Positions 10,301 through 20,993 of a DNA stretch of 64,000 nt are shown piece after piece. The notes beneath the pieces are model-generated. The model had not been told where the DNA came from, searched no databases, and worked only from the letters and a program-made list of their open reading frames with translations. Positions within the stretch are counted from its first letter, which is position 1. Each line of letters starts with the position of its first letter. Source of the DNA: Stutzerimonas zhaodongensis (GTDB taxonomy: Bacteria > Pseudomonadota > Gammaproteobacteria > Pseudomonadales > Pseudomonadaceae); contig NZ_RFFM01000001.1 of the NCBI RefSeq assembly GCF_003696365.1, positions 1,069,852-1,133,851 on the forward strand. Reading direction: 5' to 3'. A program made the translations under genes and the position numbers.

Positions 10301-11218
10301 TCACAGCGCGGGAACTTCGCGCAGCAACCATTGCACCAGCGCGCCACCTCCATGGCCGCTGGCATCGGCGCGCTCGCGTAGTCGATGACCCACCACAGAA
10401 GGCAGTACTGCCTGCACGTCTTCGGGAATCACATATTCGCGCCCTTCGATAAAGGCCCAGGCTCGTGCGGCCGCCAGAAGCGCCAAACTGCCGCGGGGAG
10501 ATAGTCCCCAGGCAAATTGCGGTTGCGTCCGCGTGGCCTCGACCAATCGCAATACATAGTCGACCAACGCGTCGCTGACGCGGACTTCACTTACAGCTTC
10601 CTGGATCGCAGCCAGTCCGGCGTGGTCCATCTGAGGCTGCAGACGCAGGAGCAGATCTCGGCGTGAGTCGCCAAGCAACAACGCTTTCTCTGCAGCCTTG
10701 GCCGGGTACCCCAGCGACAGGCGCATCAGAAAGCGATCCAGCTGAGACTCCGGCAAAGCAAAGGTGCCCCCGGAGCTGACCGGATTCTGGGTAGCCACCA
10801 CGAAAAATGGCTCTGGCAACGGCCGGGTCGCTCCTTCGATGGTGACCTGCCCCTCTTCCATCGCTTCGAGCAACGCGCTTTGGCTCTTGGGCGTCGCCCG
10901 ATTGATTTCATCGGCCAGCACCAGCTCGGCAAAGATGGGGCCTGGATGAAAAACGAACTGGCCGCTGTCCTTATCGAAAACGGAAGTGCCAAGAATGTCG
11001 CCAGGCAGCAGATCGGAGGTGAACTGGATACGCTGGAAATCCAACCCCATCACTTTCGCTAGCGCATGACTGAGGGTCGTTTTGCCCATGCCGGGCAGAT
11101 CCTCTACCAGAAGATGCCCCCTGGCCAAAAGGCAAGCCATGGCCAATCGTACCTGCGATTGCTTGCCGAGCAGAACTTCATTGACCGCTCGCAGACAGAC
11201 ATCCAATCGGGCGCGCAT
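10301..11218 (-). CDS. MoxR-family AAA+ ATPase
   Basis: Cytoplasmic chaperone-like ATPase, 305 aa, the usual MoxR length. Walker A is DLPGMGKTTL near residues 40-49. Walker B is LVLADEINRA near 99-108. Sensor 1 is in VATQNP near 140 and the C-terminal lid carries GLSPRGSLALLAAARAWA. First gene of the MoxR-DUF58-tgpA operon. MoxR proteins use ATP to remodel or insert cofactors into partner proteins that often carry VWA domains; the partner here is presumably the adjacent DUF58 protein. Confidence 0.93.
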   Translation of the reverse strand: MRARLDVCLRAVNEVLLGKQSQVRLAMACLLARGHLLVEDLPGMGKTTLSHALAKVMGLDFQRIQFTSDLLPGDILGTSVFDKDSGQFVFHPGPIFAELVLADEINRATPKSQSALLEAMEEGQVTIEGATRPLPEPFFVVATQNPVSSGGTFALPESQLDRFLMRLSLGYPAKAAEKALLLGDSRRDLLLRLQPQMDHAGLAAIQEAVSEVRVSDALVDYVLRLVEATRTQPQFAWGLSPRGSLALLAAARAWAFIEGREYVIPEDVQAVLPSVVGHRLRERADASGHGGGALVQWLLREVPAL

Positions 11219-11436
11219 GCAACTCTCCTATGCCGGTATCGCTCGATCCTACTGGTCCTGATGCGCCTGGCAAAGCGCCGAAAGCGCATCGGTTGGTGCT
11301 AAGTGCCAACTTGATCCCGACCTGAGCCTTTACCAAACACTTCAGTTACTTCGGGCGCGATCCGAATGACGCGAATTAACACCGAGCCGCATGATAAAGC
11401 GGCCTGTCGAGTTCTGGGTCTACGCGTTTCAGCAGT

Positions 11437-12039
11437 TCACGGACGCTTCAGCTGAAAGCCATCACGTGTATAGCTGTAGCTGCTACCGCCCAGGCGGCCA
11501 ACCAGATCAAGACGAGCAGGATCAATTCGCCCCGAATCGTCGAGCACCCTGTCGTCGATGTGCGCGAGCAACACTTCCGCGAAGATGAGCTCGCAATTGG
11601 GCGTCTGCTCCGGATAGGGCAGGATCTGGGCGACACGGCACTCGAAGGCAACCGGCGCGCCGGCAACTCGCTGAACCGTTACCCGATGGGCTGATTCGCT
11701 CGCGATCCCACAATGCTCGAACTCGCTGAGCCCATGCGGCAATGTCGCGGCAGAGGCATTCATCGCATTTGCCTGATCAGCGCTCACCAGCTGGATGACA
11801 AGCTCCCCTGTGTCGCGCGCGTTACGCGCCGTGTCCTTTGGCTGACCATCCTTCAAACCGACATTGATCAGCAGTGTCGGCGGATCGCTACTGATCACCT
11901 GAAAAAAGCTGAACGGCGCCAAGTTGCTCACGCCATCGAGTGAACGGGTAGAAACCCAGGCGATCGGTCGTGGTGTGATAGTGGAAGTCAGCCAACGGTA
12001 GGCTTCGACAGGCGAAAGGGATGAGAACTCGACTTGCAT
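11437..12039 (-). CDS. Flavin reductase-like FMN-binding protein
   Basis: 200 aa from the ATG at 12039, which has AGGA about 9 nt upstream. The longer open frame (to 12090) would run into a hairpin and lacks a ribosome site. The N-terminal part has the flavin reductase-like pattern RPIAWVSTRSLDGVSN, then NLAPFSFF and PPTLLINVG, typical of FMN-binding split-barrel proteins that reduce or bind FMN. The C-terminal part (LVGRLGGSSYSYT) is also characteristic of this family. It is downstream of selD-selU and a lipoprotein gene on the same strand. The substrate is unknown. Confidence 0.85.
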   Translation of the reverse strand: MQVEFSSLSPVEAYRWLTSTITPRPIAWVSTRSLDGVSNLAPFSFFQVISSDPPTLLINVGLKDGQPKDTARNARDTGELVIQLVSADQANAMNASAATLPHGLSEFEHCGIASESAHRVTVQRVAGAPVAFECRVAQILPYPEQTPNCELIFAEVLLAHIDDRVLDDSGRIDPARLDLVGRLGGSSYSYTRDGFQLKRP

Positions 12040-12083
12040 TCGATAATCCTGCTGCTCCCAGGCATTCGCGCTGGGCAAAGGAT

Positions 12084-12105
12084 GCGGCACCTGAACAGGT
12101 GCCGC
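12084..12105 (-). terminator. Hairpin after the small lipoprotein gene
   Basis: A perfect 10-bp stem (GCGGCACCTG at 12084-12093 with its complement at 12096-12105), 6 nt beyond the lipoprotein stop on the minus strand. It is followed only by a weak pyrimidine run (ATCCTTT), so termination is probably incomplete. It separates the selD-selU-lipoprotein cluster from the flavin reductase gene. Confidence 0.55.
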
Positions 12106-12111
12106 CTGAAG

Positions 12112-12390
12112 TCAACGACCGGCACGCGACTCGCGAAGATAGAACCGTGCTTTTTTGGCCTTTTCCACACAGCCCTGATAGGCCTCGAACTGCTGCTGGG
12201 TCTTGGCCCCGGTCAGCAGTGCCATCGCCTTGGAATAGCTGACAGTCCCGGCAAACCCTTCTGCTTCTGCAAGACTCTGCTCTTCCCACGCGGCATTCAG
12301 CTGTGATGCGCAGCTGTCCCGATAAGCCGTCTTGCCTGCGCAACCGGTCAAGGCCAGCGCTATGAGCGACAAACAGATCATGTTTTTCAT
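12112..12390 (-). CDS. Small lipoprotein of unknown function
   Basis: 92 aa with a lipobox: a hydrophobic leader MKNMICLSLIALALTGC, with Cys17 as the lipidation site. The mature part is helical and charged and contains two further Cys residues (Cys27 and Cys74), which could form a disulfide in the periplasm. I do not recognise a domain. It lies 27 nt downstream of selU on the same strand, so it is probably in the selD operon, but nothing in it points to selenium chemistry. Confidence 0.75.
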   Translation of the reverse strand: MKNMICLSLIALALTGCAGKTAYRDSCASQLNAAWEEQSLAEAEGFAGTVSYSKAMALLTGAKTQQQFEAYQGCVEKAKKARFYLRESRAGR

Positions 12391-12417
12391 CGATACATCC
12401 TCGTTTTCGAGACCTGC

Positions 12418-13527
12418 TTAATGTTGTTTCAAGCGCGTGCCACGCTCGCGCAAATACTCCACTACCGCTTCCTGCTCCCCAGCGAACTCGATGCGAGCGG
12501 CCTTGCTTTCACGCTGGTAGACATACATCGGATCGTAGTACTGCTTAAGCAGCGCTTCGATCCACTCCCGGTGCAGATCGACTGCTCCGGTATTCGCCTG
12601 CTCGGCAAGCGCCTGATCCATTACCGCGGCCAGGCGCTTGTAGCAATCGCCACCCAGCCGCTTGCTGATATTGACCAGACTTTCCTGCAAACGCTCGGCG
12701 AAGGCCGTGAATCCTTGCTCGCCCTGTTCGATGACAAATTCGGCACAGAGGTCGATCACATAATCCTTGAGAATCCGGTCGATCCGTCCTGGCAGGCTGT
12801 CCTCCAGCCATACCAACGGGTAGTTCTTCATCCCCTCAAATAATGGCAAAGGTATCGAACACCGCCCGACAAGCCGCGCTTCGTCTTCGAGGATGAACTG
12901 CCGCGCGCCGGCGGCCTGCATCTTCAGCAAGCGGATGGCGAGCATGTTCTCGAAGTCGATCTGCACCGGTTGCGGTGTGGCGCGCTTGCCGAAGCTTGAC
13001 CCCCGATGATTGGCGATACCCTCGAGATCGACGCTGTCGTCCAGCCTCGCAAGGACTTCGGTTTTGCCAGTGCCCGTCATGCCTCCCACCAGCACGAAGT
13101 CGTCCTGCGCAGCGGCCTGTTCGACGGTTTCCAGAAGGAAATGACGCATTGCCTTGTAGCCACCCGTAACGCGTGGGTAGTCGATACCCGCCTCGCTTTT
13201 TAGCCAATGCTGGACAAGTTGCGAACGCAGTCCGCCACGGAAGCAATAGATGTAGCCATGCGGGTGATTGCGGGTGAAGTCGACCCACGCCTGGATACGC
13301 TCGGTCTTGACCTGGCCGCTGACCAGCCGATGACCGAGCTCGATGGCTGCTTGTTGACCCTGCTGCTTGTAGCAGGTGCCTACCTTCTGCCGCTCGATAT
13401 CATTCATCAGCGGCAAATTGACGGTGCCCGGAAATGCGCCTTTGGCGAACTCGACCGGGGCCCGGGCATCCATCATCGGCACGTCATTGAGGAACAGCTC
13501 GCGGAAATTGTCGGTATCGCGACGCAT
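12418..13527 (-). CDS. selU: tRNA 2-selenouridine synthase
   Basis: Replaces sulfur by selenium in 5-substituted 2-thiouridine at the wobble position of certain tRNAs, using selenophosphate. 369 aa from the ATG at 13527 (one TTG codon earlier is also in frame). Its start overlaps the selD stop by one base (TGATG). The N-terminal rhodanese domain holds the active Cys in [12 protein letters not shown] near residue 96. A P-loop domain follows with [12 protein letters not shown] near 147. It is directly coupled to selD, which makes its selenium donor. Also called MnmH or YbbB. Confidence 0.95.
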   Translation of the reverse strand: MRRDTDNFRELFLNDVPMMDARAPVEFAKGAFPGTVNLPLMNDIERQKVGTCYKQQGQQAAIELGHRLVSGQVKTERIQAWVDFTRNHPHGYIYCFRGGLRSQLVQHWLKSEAGIDYPRVTGGYKAMRHFLLETVEQAAAQDDFVLVGGMTGTGKTEVLARLDDSVDLEGIANHRGSSFGKRATPQPVQIDFENMLAIRLLKMQAAGARQFILEDEARLVGRCSIPLPLFEGMKNYPLVWLEDSLPGRIDRILKDYVIDLCAEFVIEQGEQGFTAFAERLQESLVNISKRLGGDCYKRLAAVMDQALAEQANTGAVDLHREWIEALLKQYYDPMYVYQRESKAARIEFAGEQEAVVEYLRERGTRLKQH

Positions 13528-14561
13528 CAACGAACCTCGACAGCAAAGGCGCCGGCTTCGACCATCTGCCCGATCGGCTCAAGAGTGAGGCCAAGCTCAG
13601 CTGCAAGGGCAAGGAACTCATTCTCACCTTCTGGATCGACGGCCACCAGAAGCCCCCCGCTGGTCTGTGGGTCACACAGCAGTTGCTTGTGGGCCTCGTC
13701 GAGCGCACCGATGCGCTCGCCGTAGCTATCGAAGTTGCGCCCCGTGCCGCCCGGCACACAGCCTTGTTCAAGGTAATACTCCACCCCTGGCAGACGCGGG
13801 ACTCGCGCGTATTCGATCTCGGCTGTCAGCCCGCTGCCGTCGGCCATTTCCACCAAATGGCCAAGCAGGCCAAAACCGGTCACATCTGTCATGGCGCGCA
13901 CACCCGCGAGCTTGCCGAAACGGCTGCCGGGTGTGTTCAGGGTGCACATCCAGTCCCTGGCGAGCCCGATGTCCTCGGCGCGCAATTTCGCTTTCTTTTC
14001 TGCTGTCGTCAGGATGCCGATACCTAGCGGCTTGGTCAGATAGAGCCGGCATCCTGCGGTCGCCGTATCGTTTCGCTTCATCTGCGCCTTGTTCACCAGT
14101 CCGGTCACGGCCAGGCCGAAGATGGGCTCGGGGGCATCTATCGAATGGCCGCCAGCCAGGGGGATTCCAGCGGCGTCACACACGGCTCGCCCACCAGCAA
14201 TCACCTCGCGAGCGACCTCCGGTGGCAGCAGGTTAACGGGCCAGCCAAGAATGGCGATAGCCATCAATGGGTCCCCGCCCATCGCGTAGATATCGCTGAT
14301 GGCATTGGTGGCAGCGATGCGACCGAAATCGAACGGGTCGTCGACGATGGGCATGAAGAAATCTGTAGTCGATACCACGCCACGCTCGTCATCGATCCCG
14401 TAAACCGCGGCATCGTCACGCGACGCGTTACCGACCCACAGACGCGGATCGAGGTTCTGTGCCCCGCTGCCTGCGAGGATGACATCCAACACCTTGGGTG
14501 AGATTTTGCAGCCGCAGCCGGCACCGTGGCTGTATTGCGTGAGGCGGATGGTTTCGCTCAT
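13527..14561 (-). CDS. selD: Selenide, water dikinase (selenophosphate synthase)
   Basis: Makes selenophosphate from selenide and ATP. 344 aa from the ATG at 14561; a longer frame to 14696 has no family similarity in its extra 45 codons. The catalytic segment is GAGCGCKIS, with ordinary TGC codons for Cys16 and Cys18, so this is the Cys form and not a selenoprotein. The Gly-rich ATP motif and [19 protein letters not shown] are intact. Only selU is next to it; no selA or selB is in the window, so its local use is tRNA selenation. It is transcribed divergently from the patatin gene. Confidence 0.95.
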   Translation of the reverse strand: MSETIRLTQYSHGAGCGCKISPKVLDVILAGSGAQNLDPRLWVGNASRDDAAVYGIDDERGVVSTTDFFMPIVDDPFDFGRIAATNAISDIYAMGGDPLMAIAILGWPVNLLPPEVAREVIAGGRAVCDAAGIPLAGGHSIDAPEPIFGLAVTGLVNKAQMKRNDTATAGCRLYLTKPLGIGILTTAEKKAKLRAEDIGLARDWMCTLNTPGSRFGKLAGVRAMTDVTGFGLLGHLVEMADGSGLTAEIEYARVPRLPGVEYYLEQGCVPGGTGRNFDSYGERIGALDEAHKQLLCDPQTSGGLLVAVDPEGENEFLALAAELGLTLEPIGQMVEAGAFAVEVR

Positions 14562-14768
14562 CTGGAAGGCTCTCGTGATGCTGGCAGAACGGGCGCCGAT
14601 TGTAGCAAGAAGCCCATCGGAGGACGGCATTCGCCATGTGGTCGAGTCCCGCAACGCGGCGATTGACTTGTTGGCCGAAGCCTCGATCGAAAGCATTTAG
14701 GCACCATCACCCCTTGATGACACGGCCATGAGCCTTGAAGCTAGGGCCACTGCCAAAGGGAGAATCGC

Positions 14769-15758
<990 letters not shown>

Positions 15759-16835
15759 TCATTGTCCCTTTGAGACTTGAGGTGTCTCCGCTGCGGCAGC
15801 TTCCGGCATCTCCTTGATCAGCCAATCACCAAGCAGGCTGTAGGCGACCGCAAGCAACGTGGGGCCAAGGAACAAGCCCATGAAACCGAACGCCAGTACC
15901 CCGCCGAACACGCCAAGTAGAACCACTACCAGCGGCAGATTACCGCCACGACTGATCAGATAAGGCTTAAGGACATTGTCCACACCGCTGATGATGAACA
16001 TGCCCCAGATCCCGAGAAACACCGCCATGCCGTATTGGCCCTGCCAAGCGAGCCAGGCGACTGCAGGCCCCCAGATCAGCGGCGGAACCATCAGAAAACT
16101 GAAAGCGAAGGTCAACAATCCAAGGATCAGCGCACCCGGAATGCCGGCAATGGTGAACCCTACGTACGCCAGGATCGCTTGGGCAGCAGCAGTGCCGATC
16201 ACACCGTTGACGACACGCTGAACCGTACCAGCCACAAGCTCAAGGTAATGGTCGGCGCGATCACCGATCAAGCGGTGAAGCAGGCTGTGGACGAAAGCCG
16301 CAAGTTTGGGACCGTCACGGTAGAAGAAGAACACCAGCACCAGGCTCAGCGCCAGTTCCAGCATCCCGCCACCGATACGTGCACTGCGTACCAGCAACCA
16401 GTTGCCGACCTGACCGACATAGGGCCGGATTGTGGCAAACAGGGCCGTGCCCTGCTCGTCCAGCGTGCTCCAGAGATTGAGCAGGCTGTCACCGATCAGC
16501 GGTAATTCACCCAGCCATTGCGGAGGTGCTGGCAGGCCCTGGACCTGAAGGTTGTGCACCAGCACGTTCACCTCGCGGATGTGATCGGCGATGTTGAAGC
16601 CCAGGCAGACCAGGGGAACGGCAACCAACACCATCCAGCCGACCGTCAGCAGCGTCGCTGCCAACGTCGAGTTGCCGTTGAGCCAACGGGTCAGCACCCG
16701 CATGACCGGCCAACTGGCGAACGCCAATACTGCTGCCCAGAACAGCGCAGAGACGAAGGGTGCGAGCACCCACACGCAGGCGCCGAGCAGCACCAGGAGC
16801 AGAATCTGCACCAGCAGACGATCGTTGTTGAGCAT
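15759..16835 (-). CDS. AI-2E family transporter (PerM/YdiK-like permease)
   Basis: Integral membrane protein of 358 aa from the ATG at 16835, which follows an AGGTA ribosome site. About seven to eight membrane helices are visible: a pair at 10-60, then 65-90, 150-180, and a tight group at 205-330. The family pattern of long polar insertion between helices 3 and 4 and the segment GIPGALILGLLTF are present. Family members export small molecules or ions (TqsA for AI-2; others for Na+/H+ exchange). The substrate cannot be deduced here. It is the last gene of a minus-strand group after a DUF4892 gene. Confidence 0.85.
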   Translation of the reverse strand: MLNNDRLLVQILLLVLLGACVWVLAPFVSALFWAAVLAFASWPVMRVLTRWLNGNSTLAATLLTVGWMVLVAVPLVCLGFNIADHIREVNVLVHNLQVQGLPAPPQWLGELPLIGDSLLNLWSTLDEQGTALFATIRPYVGQVGNWLLVRSARIGGGMLELALSLVLVFFFYRDGPKLAAFVHSLLHRLIGDRADHYLELVAGTVQRVVNGVIGTAAAQAILAYVGFTIAGIPGALILGLLTFAFSFLMVPPLIWGPAVAWLAWQGQYGMAVFLGIWGMFIISGVDNVLKPYLISRGGNLPLVVVLLGVFGGVLAFGFMGLFLGPTLLAVAYSLLGDWLIKEMPEAAAAETPQVSKGQ

Positions 16836-16914
16836 GGTGTTACCTATGGATGGACAAGGTGCGCCATAGAACAAGCGCACCGGGAGGAAGCCTATTGCAG
16901 TCTGAAGCGCACAC

Positions 16915-17718
16915 TTAGCGCAATAGTTTGATGCGCAGGCCATCCTCATCGGATGCCTCTGCCTCCATCCGCCGCGCCTTGACACGCTCTTGTGTCAAAG
17001 CCTCATACCAGCCGGCAGCGCCTTTGCCTTCCAAGGAAACTCGCACGGTACTGTCGAGACGCAAGACGTTGGCCAGCAATGCGCCCCACTCTGCTGTGGG
17101 TTCTTGTGGCAAACGCGGCAACCAGAGCTCACCTGTGCTCTTCAGTTGGCGCAGTAGCGTGGCCGGGTTCGGCAGGATGATTCCCAGCGGCTCATCCGGC
17201 GCAAACGCCTCCACTTGCAGATATGAACGCCCGTTGCCTCGCGTGATGCCGTACAGCGCCAAGAAGCGCTCCGACTCGCCGGGCAGCCGCGCCAGCAGAT
17301 AAGCCTGCCTGGCCTCAGGGCCGTACAGTGACGAGCGCTGAAACACGTCGTTGGCCCAGAGACTACTGGACCCGCATTCGCGCCCCTCACACCAGAAAAG
17401 TAGCTCTGCACCTTCTTCCAATAGGCTGTTCCGCGTCCGCTCGAACGCCTCGATACCCGTATGGACGGCCGGTAGCTGGTAAGTAACAGCGGTCAGCTGA
17501 CCGCTAGCGCTGATCTGATCGCTGGTGCGTACCTGGCCACTGATCCGCCGAATCGAGTCCAGCGGATAGGTCCGCTCCAGAACCGGCCCTTCCTTGAATG
17601 CCACGATCTCGGATTGCGGGTATCGCGAAAGCGAGTCGAAATCCCGGCTGCCCGGCACGTCAGCAGCGCTGACAGCTGCTGAGGCCACCATCAATGCGGT
17701 CAGTCCAATGGCTCGCAT
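16915..17718 (-). CDS. DUF4892 periplasmic protein
   Basis: 267 aa from the ATG at 17718, which follows GAGG at 6 nt; the open frame upstream of it shows no leader. A signal peptide covers residues 1-19 (cleavage near VSAAD). The mature part carries the DUF4892 layout: SLSRYPQSEIV, then the Tyr-rich middle with a Cys pair (WCEGRECGSSSLWANDVF), and a C-terminal half resembling an OmpA-type fold but without its peptidoglycan-binding motif. Function unknown. The same position next to two alpha/beta hydrolases is seen in other pseudomonads. Confidence 0.75.
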   Translation of the reverse strand: MRAIGLTALMVASAAVSAADVPGSRDFDSLSRYPQSEIVAFKEGPVLERTYPLDSIRRISGQVRTSDQISASGQLTAVTYQLPAVHTGIEAFERTRNSLLEEGAELLFWCEGRECGSSSLWANDVFQRSSLYGPEARQAYLLARLPGESERFLALYGITRGNGRSYLQVEAFAPDEPLGIILPNPATLLRQLKSTGELWLPRLPQEPTAEWGALLANVLRLDSTVRVSLEGKGAAGWYEALTQERVKARRMEAEASDEDGLRIKLLR

Positions 17719-17890
17719 GCGGCACCTCAACGGATCACCAGCGACGGCGCGATCTGGGGCATGGAAGAGGTAATGAGGTCGATCATCGAGGTGGTCCCTG
17801 CTAAAGCGATGGCCCAGCCTCGCCAGTTGGGAAAAGCAAGTCAAGCAAGGCTTTGCGACAGATTCTTGCGTAAACGCAACCGGCCTCGAA

Positions 17891-18748
17891 TCAGGCTGCG
17901 AAGAACGGGTTGAAAATGGCTGCTACCGCTTCGGCGCCGGGCTGGTCATCCAGGTGCAGGTGATGGCCACCTGGAAGACGGTTCCGAGCAAATGGAAAGG
18001 TCTCGATCAGTTCGAGCATAGCGGGCTGGGTCATCAGCCCCTGCTCTGCCAGGACCAGGCTTGCAGGGCATGCCACGCGATGTACGAATGCCAAGGCGTG
18101 TGCACGAGTCAGCCGCATTGGCGATGGCAGCATCAGACGGGCATCGGTACGCCAGGTATAACCGCCGGGAACCGGCATCAGCCCCCTCAGGGCGAGCGAC
18201 TCGGCCGCTTCGTGGCTGACTGCGCCGACGCCTTTCATCCGTGCTGCTATGGCTTGCTCGAAACTGTCATATACCGGCTTACGTTTGTCATCGACTTCGA
18301 GCAGCGCTTGAAGGGATTCGCCAAGCTTCTGTGGTGCCGTGTCGGCTTCGCCCGTATAGGGAATCGCACCATCGATCAATGCAAGACGCTCGATTCGATC
18401 CGGCATGGCTCCAGCGAGCAGTACGGAAACAATAGCGCCCATTGAATGGCCAAGGAGGGAAAAGCGTTTCCAGCCGAACTGCTCGGCTGTCTGCAGCACG
18501 TCGTGGGCGTAATCCCAGATGTTGTACGCCGCGCCTGGCGGGCGGTGATCGGAATGCCCGTGCCCGGGGAGATCAAGCGCAACGATACGCACGCCATCGA
18601 GAAGCGGTGCCAATCGCGAGAATGTGGCGGCATTGTCCAACCACCCGTGAAGAGCAATCACCGGCTGGCCTCGCTCGGGACCATACAAATGCGCCGCGAC
18701 TTCTATGTGCGGCAAGCTCAAGCGGATTTCTTCGAACGGAACACTCAT
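17891..18748 (-). CDS. Alpha/beta-fold hydrolase
   Basis: 285 aa, no signal peptide. HGWLDNAATF near residue 34 supplies the oxyanion hole. The nucleophile elbow is GHSMG with the Ser near residue 101, the acid is probably in the LIDG or LAEQ region, and the catalytic His lies in GGHHLHLD near 264. Its start overlaps the stop of the preceding hydrolase gene by 4 nt (ATGA), so the two are translationally coupled. The substrate is unknown; esterase, thioesterase and haloperoxidase-like activities are all possible for this fold. Confidence 0.87.
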   Translation of the reverse strand: MSVPFEEIRLSLPHIEVAAHLYGPERGQPVIALHGWLDNAATFSRLAPLLDGVRIVALDLPGHGHSDHRPPGAAYNIWDYAHDVLQTAEQFGWKRFSLLGHSMGAIVSVLLAGAMPDRIERLALIDGAIPYTGEADTAPQKLGESLQALLEVDDKRKPVYDSFEQAIAARMKGVGAVSHEAAESLALRGLMPVPGGYTWRTDARLMLPSPMRLTRAHALAFVHRVACPASLVLAEQGLMTQPAMLELIETFPFARNRLPGGHHLHLDDQPGAEAVAAIFNPFFAA

Positions 18749-19551
18749 GCAGCACCTCGTCTATCCAGCTCGCTCCAGCGACTGAATACCTGTTTGAGCA
18801 GGATTGCCGTTTCATGCGGCCGTTCAAGTGGAAACATGTGGCCGCCAGGCAGAGTGTGGGATTCGCCTTGGGAGACCAACCGTAGCAAGTAGGCATGGTG
18901 AGGCAGCACCACTCGGCTTTGACGCCCCCGCACAACGGCCAGAGGTATCTTCAGTGCATGGGGCCATCCCGGCGTAATATGGGGCACGCTTCGATAGATA
19001 CGAATTTCGGTCTCAGGGTCGAAGCGAAGCCGTAGCCCCTGAGCCGTGGGCTCCAGCCCATGCTCCACGTAAGCGTCGAGACAGTCAGGGTCGAACGCGC
19101 GGAATAAAGGCTTGCTATTGAAATATCGCCGCGCCTCTTCTTCGCAGCTGAACTGTTCGCGACGCCCCAACGTTCGCCCTGCCGGCGTCAGGTGATCGAT
19201 GAAGCCGAAGCGCTTGGCCGCCCAGATCAGCGTCTGGTCCAGCCAGGTGGGCATTGGCGAATCGAGCATGACTACGCCGCGATAAAGTTCCGGCCGCTGC
19301 AAGGCAGCGTGATAGTGCAACATGCCACCTAGCGAGTGCCCTACCCCCCAGACTGGCTCTTCCAGCGCGGCAAGCCGCTCGAGCAGCTCCTGCACCAGGT
19401 TCTGCCAGTTGTCATCCACCGGGAAGCGCGGGTCGTGCCCGTGCTGGTCGAGATGAGTGACGACGTACTCAGGCGTCAGTGCCTCGAACAACTTGCGATA
19501 GGTAGCTGATGGAAAGCCGTTGGCATGGGCGAAAAAGATGCGTTGCGTCAT
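18745..19551 (-). CDS. Alpha/beta-fold hydrolase, first of an overlapping pair
   Basis: 268 aa. HANGFPSATY near residue 8 is the HG-type oxyanion segment in a variant form. The nucleophile elbow is GHSLGG near residue 71 and the catalytic His is in GGHMFPLE near 244. The two adjacent hydrolases are only distantly alike, so this is not a recent duplication. The pair corresponds in position to PA1621-PA1622 of P. aeruginosa. Substrate unknown. Confidence 0.87.
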   Translation of the reverse strand: MTQRIFFAHANGFPSATYRKLFEALTPEYVVTHLDQHGHDPRFPVDDNWQNLVQELLERLAALEEPVWGVGHSLGGMLHYHAALQRPELYRGVVMLDSPMPTWLDQTLIWAAKRFGFIDHLTPAGRTLGRREQFSCEEEARRYFNSKPLFRAFDPDCLDAYVEHGLEPTAQGLRLRFDPETEIRIYRSVPHITPGWPHALKIPLAVVRGRQSRVVLPHHAYLLRLVSQGESHTLPGGHMFPLERPHETAILLKQVFSRWSELDRRGAA

Positions 19552-19655
19552 GAGTTCGATGCGACTTGAGGAAGTGGGTCATTGTCTGGCCCCCTTCCGC
19601 TTACGGCAATCGGCCGGAACGGCAGAACGCAAGGCAGTCCTGCCAAACGAGGCGT

Positions 19656-20111
19656 CTACGACGCCTCCAACCGCCTTGGGCTGGTGTCTCCCAAAGGAAC
19701 AACCGCTACGGTCAAGCGCGATATACAGCTGAGCTTGCCATCATCGCCACTCAGGCGGATGTCCCAGACATGGCTGGAACGGCCGAGATGAACCGGGCGA
19801 CATACAGCGGTCACGCGGCCGCTGCGCAATGCACGAAGATGGTTTGCGTTAACTTCAAGCCCGACACAATAGAACTGCTCAGGATCGATACAAAGGTAGC
19901 TGGCCATCGAGCCGGCAGTTTCCGCCAGCACAACCGAAGCGCCGCCGTGCAACAGGCCGTAGGGCTGGTGAGTGCGGGAATCGACGACCATGCTCGCTGT
20001 GATTGAATCCTCATCGAACGCTTCGAAACGGATATCGAGCAGCTCTACGATGGTGTTCTTGCGGTTTTCGTTGAGTTGTTGCAGATCCGGGGGTCGTTGC
20101 CAAATGCTCAA
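19656..20111 (-). CDS. PaaI/YdiI-type hot-dog thioesterase
   Basis: Probable acyl-CoA thioesterase. The TTG at 20111 is preferred as the start because GGAGAG lies 6 nt upstream and it gives MSIWQRPPDL, a normal family beginning and 151 aa. An ATG at 20168 gives 170 aa with an odd extension. The hot-dog core shows LLDIRFEAFDED, then the catalytic region YGLLHGGASVVLAETAGS, where the Glu and HGG are typical of the YdiI/EntH branch. It is downstream of sixA on the same strand. Confidence 0.85.
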   Translation of the reverse strand: MSIWQRPPDLQQLNENRKNTIVELLDIRFEAFDEDSITASMVVDSRTHQPYGLLHGGASVVLAETAGSMASYLCIDPEQFYCVGLEVNANHLRALRSGRVTAVCRPVHLGRSSHVWDIRLSGDDGKLSCISRLTVAVVPLGDTSPRRLEAS

Positions 20112-20182
20112 GTGCGGCTCTCCATTATTGTTTATTTTTCTACGATCGCTGTTGATTAGCAGTGCCAAGGCACGTGCCGCGT

Positions 20183-20641
20183 TCAGGATGGGTGCCGTAG
20201 GGCAGTCAGGCGCATCAGGCCTGTCGCGATGTACTCTCCCTCCAGCTCGGCCAGACTCGCAGTGGCCATGGGTATTGGAGTATCGCGATGACCATTGACC
20301 AGCCAGCCGCCAAGCACACCAACAAATGGCTGGTGCGTAACGAGCAGGAGGCGCTGCTCACTACGGCGGTCGAGGTAGAGCATCGCATCACCCGGATCAG
20401 ATTCGGGCGTCAGCCAGGGTACGGTCTCTACCGGGCCGGAAAATCCTAGCACTTGCCGGACGATTTCAGCCGTCTGCTGGGCTCGTTGATAAGGGCTGAC
20501 CAGGATGGCCTGCAAAGGTTGATCCTGCAGGTGGGCGGCCGCGCTCTGGACTTCCATGCGCCCGTTTTCAGTCAGGTTACGCTCCGCGTCGGTTCTCGCC
20601 TTGGGTTCGGCCTCGCCATGCCGCAACAGCCACAACTTCAT
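20183..20641 (-). CDS. sixA: Phosphohistidine phosphatase SixA
   Basis: Histidine phosphatase that removes phosphate from phosphohistidine in signalling proteins; 152 aa. The catalytic RHGEAE motif is at residues 7-12, and the second family His lies in LLVTHQPFVG near 100. There is no signal peptide, so it is cytoplasmic. Its ATG overlaps the stop of the upstream DUF4389 gene by 4 nt. The gpsA-DUF4389-sixA order is conserved in pseudomonads and points to one operon. Confidence 0.9.
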   Translation of the reverse strand: MKLWLLRHGEAEPKARTDAERNLTENGRMEVQSAAAHLQDQPLQAILVSPYQRAQQTAEIVRQVLGFSGPVETVPWLTPESDPGDAMLYLDRRSEQRLLLVTHQPFVGVLGGWLVNGHRDTPIPMATASLAELEGEYIATGLMRLTALRHPS

Positions 20642-20976
20642 GGCTGTGGCTCCTGCTCGGCGGGGGTTGGGGCGACAGGAGCAACAGTCTCTCTATCGGC
20701 CGGGCGAGGCTTCGGCCAATCAGACATGGGCCAGGGTTTACGGTCAGTATTGAAGGTACCAAACCGTCCGATCTGGGCTACATACTGGCTCAGACTATCG
20801 CCCAGCCCTAGCAGCGCTTCGTTCGGTTTGCCGTTGACGGCCTGCATGATCAACTGCGTTGCCACGACCACAAGCAGCGCCAGTTCAGCCAACTGCCAGA
20901 CAAAAAAGAAAACCAGCATCCAGACTGCGCGCAGAATCAGCGACTCCCGCTCAGCGCTGCGTTGTGATGTATTCAT
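20638..20976 (-). CDS. DUF4389 small membrane protein
   Basis: 112 aa. One or two membrane helices (about 14-45) are followed by the conserved segment GDSLSQYVAQIGRFGT and a Pro-rich tail. The pattern matches DUF4389, a family of small inner-membrane proteins of unknown function. It starts 17 nt after gpsA and overlaps sixA by 4 nt. Confidence 0.8.
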   Translation of the reverse strand: MNTSQRSAERESLILRAVWMLVFFFVWQLAELALLVVVATQLIMQAVNGKPNEALLGLGDSLSQYVAQIGRFGTFNTDRKPWPMSDWPKPRPADRETVAPVAPTPAEQEPQP

Positions 20977-20993
20977 TGATCGCTCCGTTCGTC

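Noticed and set aside
13528..14696. selD as a selenoprotein or with a 45-codon extension
   Set aside because: The active-site positions are TGC (Cys), not TGA, and the family start at 14561 fits known SelD length.
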